Position numbers and translations under genes: made by a program
Origin: Natrialbaceae archaeon B1-Br10_E2g27
GTDB lineage: Archaea > Halobacteriota > Halobacteria > Halobacteriales > Natrialbaceae
Reading direction: 5' to 3'
DNA length: 16,143 nt
Assembly: GCA_001563885.1 (NCBI GenBank)
Contig: LKMM01000023.1
Span: 1 to 16,143, forward strand
The notes under the pieces: model-generated
Database searches by the model: none
What the model saw: only the letters and a program-made list of their open reading frames with translations
Told to the model about the DNA's origin: nothing
Shown here: piece after piece, positions 12,313 through 16,143 of the stretch
How positions within the stretch are numbered: the stretch's first letter is position 1
Layout: every line of letters begins with the position of its first letter

Positions 12313-14205
12313 TCAGTCTCGGGGGGAATCCGACTGCTGTTTACCGTCCCGATCGACCGTCTGTTCGCGAACGGTAATTCCTTTCCGACCGAGATGCTGG
12401 AGCTGTCTGCGGGCAAACTCCTCTTCCCGTGTGCCTCGAGTCGCCAGCACGTAGACTAACGCGCCGCCGGCCGGCCGCATCGTCCGTCCGGCTCGTTGGG
12501 TTCCCTGCCGTCGGGAGCCACCCAGTCCGGAGGCGACGATCGCCAGATCGGCCGTCGGCAGGTCGATCCCTTCATCGCCCACCCGGGAGATGATCAATCG
12601 ATCGCGTTCGTTCCCTCTGAACTCCTCGAAGAGACGACGACGCTCGTGGTGTGGTGTCTCGCCGCTAATAAATGGCACCTCGAGGGCATCGGCGAGTTCT
12701 CGACCCTGGTCCAGATAGTCGACGAAGACGAGTGCCTTCGCGTCAGGATGGGCCGACAGCAGATACCGAACGTCGTCGATTTTGCCTCGGTTTTCGGCGG
12801 CGATCCGGTAGCGTTCGCGGCCATCGGCCGACATGTAGGCGTTTCGCTCCTCGTCGTCGCCCCAGGGGACGTACCTGATCTCGAGTTCGGGTTCGGCGAC
12901 GAAGCCGGCTTCGAACAGTGCCTGCCAGTCGGTGCCGATCGGCGGGCCGACCAGCGTGAAAATTTCGGTCTGACGGTCATCTTCACGGATCGGACTCGCC
13001 GAGAGGCCGAGTCGATGCCGGGATTGCAGGTGTGTACTCCGGCGATAGACGTCGGATGGGACGTGCTGGCACTCATCGAAGACGACCAGGCCCCACTCGC
13101 GGTCGTCAAACAGCGACCGATGTCGATCCATCCCTGCGATCTGGTAGGTGGCGACCGTTACCGGCCGAACCTGCTTCTTGCCGCCGTGGTACTGACCCAC
13201 CTGTGCCGGCCCGAGACTGGTGTACTCGACGATTGCCTCGGCCCACTGGCGGGCCAGATCCCGACTCGGAACTAAGATTAGCGTCTCACCCCCGACCTGA
13301 GCCATTGCGCCCATCGCGGCGACGGTCTTGCCGCTGCCTGGCGGCCCCACAAAGACACCTTCGCCAGCCTCCGCAAACCGATCGACCCACGTCTGCTGGT
13401 AGTCCCGTAACCGAACCTGCAACTCGATCTCTAAGGGCTTGCCACGTGCTAACTCGCGTTGGTCGTCGACGGGATACCCCGCCTCATAGAGGATACGCTT
13501 GATCGCCGCCTCTTTTCCTTCTCGGACCCAGTCTTCGGTCTCCGAAATCGGAGCGTGGACGTGTTCCTCGTCGAGTTTCTGGCGGGCAACGTTTCCCATA
13601 ATTTCAGCACGTTGCCCCTCGAGTACAGTATATCCTTCCTCGTGAGTATACAGGCGAAACTGCCGTGCTCTGTCCCACTGGCTTTCGATCCACTCCTCGA
13701 GTGGCTCCGATCGCTGGGAAAGCGCCTGGCGGATCGTCCGCTCGAGCGCCTCGAAGCTATCGTGTGGTGCCTGCCAGACGTCTTCGGGGCGAACGACGTA
13801 CCGATAGCCGCCGTCGCCGTTTCCGTCGGCGAGGTGGGCAAACTGCGTCAACTGAGCGCGTGTAAACTGGTCGGGCTGGTCGACGATAATCTCGCGTCGC
13901 TTCGGGAAGACGATCACCCGTTCGTTGTCGGTCAGATCCTCGAGTTCGCTTGGATACCAGACGACGGGATCGGTCGCCACCGATAATCGCTTGACCTCGC
14001 CACGGTCGGCAAGCGTCTCGAGGGTGTCGGTGGCCACCCGCTGGGAGACGTCTAGGGCTCGAGCGACTGCAGCCGCGGTGAGGACCGGCCTGCCCGCCCG
14101 CTGGCTTGCCGCATGAAAATCGGCGATCGTGAGTTGCGGTTCGCTCGAGGCATCCGTCTCGAGTCGCTGCTCGTCGGAACGCTCCGACGACGAGTTGTCG
14201 GTCAC
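12313..14205 (-). CDS. XPB/Rad25-like SF2 DNA helicase with N-terminal winged helix
   Basis: The protein has 630 residues from a GTG at 14205. Residues about 28-75 (LTAAAVARALDVSQRVATDT) look like a winged helix. A poorly recognised central part leads to RDYQQTWVDRF and Walker A VGPPGSGKT (286-294), motif Ia VPSRDLARQW, motif II VVFDECQH (374-381), motif III GLSASP and, directly after it, REDD (407-410), which is the RED motif of XPB helicases. The second RecA domain has ALVFVDY, ISRVGDEGIDLP and motif VI QRAGRTMRP. XPB proteins are 3'-5' helicases/translocases used in archaeal nucleotide excision repair or transcription-linked opening, sometimes with the Bax1 nuclease, which is not visible here. 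The gene is divergent from the transducer across a 191-bp gap and upstream of the kinase. Haloarchaeal homologues are often annotated rad25. Confidence 0.9.
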   Translation of the reverse strand: MTDNSSSERSDEQRLETDASSEPQLTIADFHAASQRAGRPVLTAAAVARALDVSQRVATDTLETLADRGEVKRLSVATDPVVWYPSELEDLTDNERVIVFPKRREIIVDQPDQFTRAQLTQFAHLADGNGDGGYRYVVRPEDVWQAPHDSFEALERTIRQALSQRSEPLEEWIESQWDRARQFRLYTHEEGYTVLEGQRAEIMGNVARQKLDEEHVHAPISETEDWVREGKEAAIKRILYEAGYPVDDQRELARGKPLEIELQVRLRDYQQTWVDRFAEAGEGVFVGPPGSGKTVAAMGAMAQVGGETLILVPSRDLARQWAEAIVEYTSLGPAQVGQYHGGKKQVRPVTVATYQIAGMDRHRSLFDDREWGLVVFDECQHVPSDVYRRSTHLQSRHRLGLSASPIREDDRQTEIFTLVGPPIGTDWQALFEAGFVAEPELEIRYVPWGDDEERNAYMSADGRERYRIAAENRGKIDDVRYLLSAHPDAKALVFVDYLDQGRELADALEVPFISGETPHHERRRLFEEFRGNERDRLIISRVGDEGIDLPTADLAIVASGLGGSRRQGTQRAGRTMRPAGGALVYVLATRGTREEEFARRQLQHLGRKGITVREQTVDRDGKQQSDSPRD

Positions 14206-14228
14206 GCCCGGAGTTACCCGTGGCTCGA

Positions 14229-14238
14229 GTAAACCGAT
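14229..14238 (-). promoter_or_regulatory. Possible TATA box for the helicase gene
   Basis: The minus strand reads TCGGTTTACT, with TTTACT centred about 27 bp before the GTG at 14205, which would produce a leaderless mRNA. It is a weak match, judged by position. The AT-rich part of the divergent gap lies farther away (14305-14335). Confidence 0.28.
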
Positions 14239-14365
14239 TTCGCTCGGCGGTCGCTCGAGCCCCCGCTCACCGCCGACGATCTCGTTCCGATGAGTGTGCC
14301 GAAATATTCAATTTTCTTTGGATAAAAATTACAAGACTCTTCTTTGTACTGGAAACGGGCGTCGA

Positions 14366-14372
14366 ATTTAAG
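14366..14372 (+). promoter_or_regulatory. Leaderless promoter of the transducer gene
   Basis: ATTTAAG is a close match to the haloarchaeal TATA consensus and its centre is 28 bp before the ATG at 14397, placing the transcription start at or within a few bases of the start codon. There is no Shine-Dalgarno sequence, as expected for a leaderless message. This also decides the start of the protein. Confidence 0.6.
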
Positions 14373-14396
14373 ACCCTTACGCGACGTGTTCTGCGT

Positions 14397-16124
14397 ATGT
14401 CGACCGTTTCTACCGAACGCCTCGAGGGTTCCGATGGGTCAGAGAACCCGTTTCGCCGGCAGTATGAGTCACTGCTCTGGGGGATGATGGACCAGTTAGG
14501 AATCACCGAGAGCGTCGAACGGAAGATGGTGGCGGCCGTCGTGTTACAGTTCGGAGCGACGATCGCTGTCTTTGCGCTGCCACTCGTTTTTCTCGGGCCG
14601 AGCGAGGCCTTTGGCGTCTTTCCAACCGCACAGATCGTCCTGACCGGAGTCATCTTCGTCCTCTCGATTGTCGCATTCGTCAACACGCTCTTGATCGCTC
14701 GACGAGACATTATCGAGCCGATCGAGACCATCCAGGAGGTCGCAGACCGGATCGCAAGCGGCACCCTCGATCGTCGACCGGAACCGACGGACCAGCCCGA
14801 CGAAATCGGTGATCTCCAGCGTTCGTTCGTCTCGATGGACAGCTATCTGCGGACCGTCGCGGCCCAGGCCGATGCACTCGCCGGCGAGGAGTTCGACGCC
14901 GATGTCTTAGAGGAGACTGTCCCAGGTGAGTTCGGCGACTCGCTGGCGACGATGCAACAGGGACTTCAAAGCCGGATCGCCGACCTCGAGGAGAGCCGCG
15001 AGCAAATCGAACGCCAGCGCGAGGCGGTCGAACAGCGCAACGAGGTCCTCGAGGCTGACGCTGAACGGATTCGGGCGGTACTACAGACGTGTGCAACGGG
15101 CGATTTTACCGACCGCGTCGAGATCGAAAGCGACCACGATGCGATGGTCGAGATCGCCGACGGCTTAAACGGGATGCTTGATGACTTAGAGGCGGCGCTT
15201 CGAAGCGTCCAGACGCTCGCAGACGAAGTCGACGTGGTCGGTGAAGAGGTCTCGACGAGCGTCGGCGAGATGGAGACAGCAAGTGCGGAAGTCAGCGAAT
15301 CCGCCGAAGAAATATCAGTCGCGACCGACGAGCAAAACGAACGCTTCGAAGCCGTCTTGGACGAAATGAGCGGCCTCTCGGCGACGATCGAGGAGATCGC
15401 CGCGACCGCCGACGGAGTCGCCGAAATCTCAGACCAGGCCGCCGAGCGCGCCCGATCGGGCCGTGAGACGGCCGGCGAGGCGATCGACGAACTCGAGCGC
15501 ATCGAGTCGCGCTCTGCGACGGTCGTCGATCGGATCGAAACCCTGGATGCGGAACTCGCGGAGGTCAGCGAGGTCGTCGACGTCATCGACGGGATCGCCG
15601 AAGAAACCAACCTGCTTGCGATCAACGCCTCGATCGAGGCCGCAAGCGCAGGCGTTGACGGCAACGGTTTCGCCGTCGTCGCAAACGAAGTCAAATCCCT
15701 CTCCGAGGAGACCGGCGAGGCGACCACGGAGGTCGACCGGATGGTCGACGACGTCCAGAATTCCGCAAAGGAGGCCGTCGAAGAGATCAGCCAAATGCAA
15801 CAGGACGTCATCGAGGGTGCGCAAACGATCGAGGCCAGCCTCGAGGTGTTAGGCGAGATTGCCGATCACGTCCAGGAGGCAAACGAAGGCGTCCAGTCGA
15901 TCAACGACGCCACCGACGAACAGGCTCGGACGAGCCAGCAGGTCGTAACAATGGTCGACCAGGCAACCGAGCGCAGCGAAGAGACGCTTAGAGAAACGAG
16001 CAGCGTCGCCGCCGCAGCCCAAGAACAGACCGCAACGGTCGCAGAAATCGCAAACGCAGCAAAATCACTCTCGAGGACGGCGACCGAACTCAACCGAGAG
16101 GTCGAAGAGTTTACTGTGAGCTAG
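14397..16124 (+). CDS. HAMP-domain methyl-accepting chemotaxis transducer
   Basis: The protein has 575 residues from the ATG at 14397, chosen by the ATTTAAG box 28 bp upstream; the frame is open farther up but that part is non-coding in look. After about 44 cytoplasmic residues come two membrane segments (about 45-67 and 76-101) separated by only some eight residues. A HAMP domain follows (about 100-155, RRDIIEPIETIQEVADRIAS) and a second HAMP-like unit around 225-275 (TCATGDFTDRVEIES). Residues 275-575 are the Glu/Ala-rich signalling coiled coil, whose hairpin tip is IAEETNLLAINASIEAASAG (400-419) then GNGFAVVANEVKSLSEET. The tip binds CheA/CheW and relays to the archaellum motor; the flanking helices carry potential methylation Glu/Gln pairs. 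The missing extracellular domain means sensing by the membrane part, the HAMP units or a partner. It ends 19 bp before the window edge. Confidence 0.93.
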   Translation: MSTVSTERLEGSDGSENPFRRQYESLLWGMMDQLGITESVERKMVAAVVLQFGATIAVFALPLVFLGPSEAFGVFPTAQIVLTGVIFVLSIVAFVNTLLIARRDIIEPIETIQEVADRIASGTLDRRPEPTDQPDEIGDLQRSFVSMDSYLRTVAAQADALAGEEFDADVLEETVPGEFGDSLATMQQGLQSRIADLEESREQIERQREAVEQRNEVLEADAERIRAVLQTCATGDFTDRVEIESDHDAMVEIADGLNGMLDDLEAALRSVQTLADEVDVVGEEVSTSVGEMETASAEVSESAEEISVATDEQNERFEAVLDEMSGLSATIEEIAATADGVAEISDQAAERARSGRETAGEAIDELERIESRSATVVDRIETLDAELAEVSEVVDVIDGIAEETNLLAINASIEAASAGVDGNGFAVVANEVKSLSEETGEATTEVDRMVDDVQNSAKEAVEEISQMQQDVIEGAQTIEASLEVLGEIADHVQEANEGVQSINDATDEQARTSQQVVTMVDQATERSEETLRETSSVAAAAQEQTATVAEIANAAKSLSRTATELNREVEEFTVS

Positions 16125-16143
16125 TACTCCGCCAAGCGTCGAC

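Noticed and set aside
8583..14205. HerA-like ATPase, kinase and helicase as one antiphage defence operon
   Set aside because: The genes are separated by 90-100 bp gaps with separate promoter-like signals, there is no nuclease or toxin-like effector beside them, and each has a plausible housekeeping role.
14220..14396. A 59-codon upstream extension of the transducer frame
   Set aside because: It contains the AT-rich divergent promoter region and the ATTTAAG box, and its amino-acid composition is non-acidic, unlike the rest.
1..16143. High density of CTCGAG
   Set aside because: It arises from the preferred codons CTC and GAG and is a known compositional trait of many haloarchaea; it is not a local signal.

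Overview
The window reads as chromosomal DNA of a haloarchaeon, probably of the Natrialbales type. The proteins are very acidic (Asp/Glu rich), codons mostly end in G or C, CTCGAG is very frequent, several promoters look leaderless with TTTAAG- or TATA-like boxes about 25-28 bp before the start, and the families (XPB-type helicase, HerA-like ATPase, PAS histidine kinase, HAMP/MCP transducer, IS200/IS605 element) fit that group. The assignment is inferred from style and content, without database comparison.

Left half (1-8542): genes that look like a cell-surface or polymer-decoration neighbourhood. In order: a PP-loop-like protein that runs off the left edge (minus); a large polytopic membrane protein with an Asp/His-bearing first loop, resembling GT-C glycosyltransferases (plus); a two-gene minus-strand operon of an alkaline-phosphatase-superfamily phosphodiesterase followed 13 bp later by a FemAB/GNAT-like acyltransferase; then a DegT/DnrJ/EryC1-like PLP protein (plus). 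Between the operon promoter and the DegT-like gene sits an apparently intact IS200/IS605 element with tnpA (HUH/Y1 transposase), tnpB (RuvC-type RNA-guided nuclease) and a long subterminal hairpin at each end.

Right half (8583-16124): three codirectional minus-strand genes, each starting with GTG and each with its own upstream gap: an XPB-like helicase, a receiver-like/PAS/PAS histidine kinase, and a HerA-like ATPase with a long coiled coil and a C-terminal winged helix. Divergent from the helicase is a two-TM HAMP/MCP transducer with almost no extracellular loop and a textbook leaderless promoter.

Points most worth attention: (1) two tiny open frames (15 and 12 codons) placed at the predicted transcription start and overlapping the main start codon by four bases (ATGA, GTGA), upstream of the membrane glycosyltransferase-like gene and the HerA-like gene; (2) a cluster of three inverted repeats in the 100-bp gap before the histidine kinase, and a 20-bp near-perfect palindrome at its stop codon; (3) the IS605 element, whose right-end hairpin encodes the TnpB tail and whose left end abuts the phosphodiesterase promoter; (4) the mixed surface-polymer gene set, which may form an undescribed modification pathway. 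No tRNA, rRNA or CRISPR array was seen.
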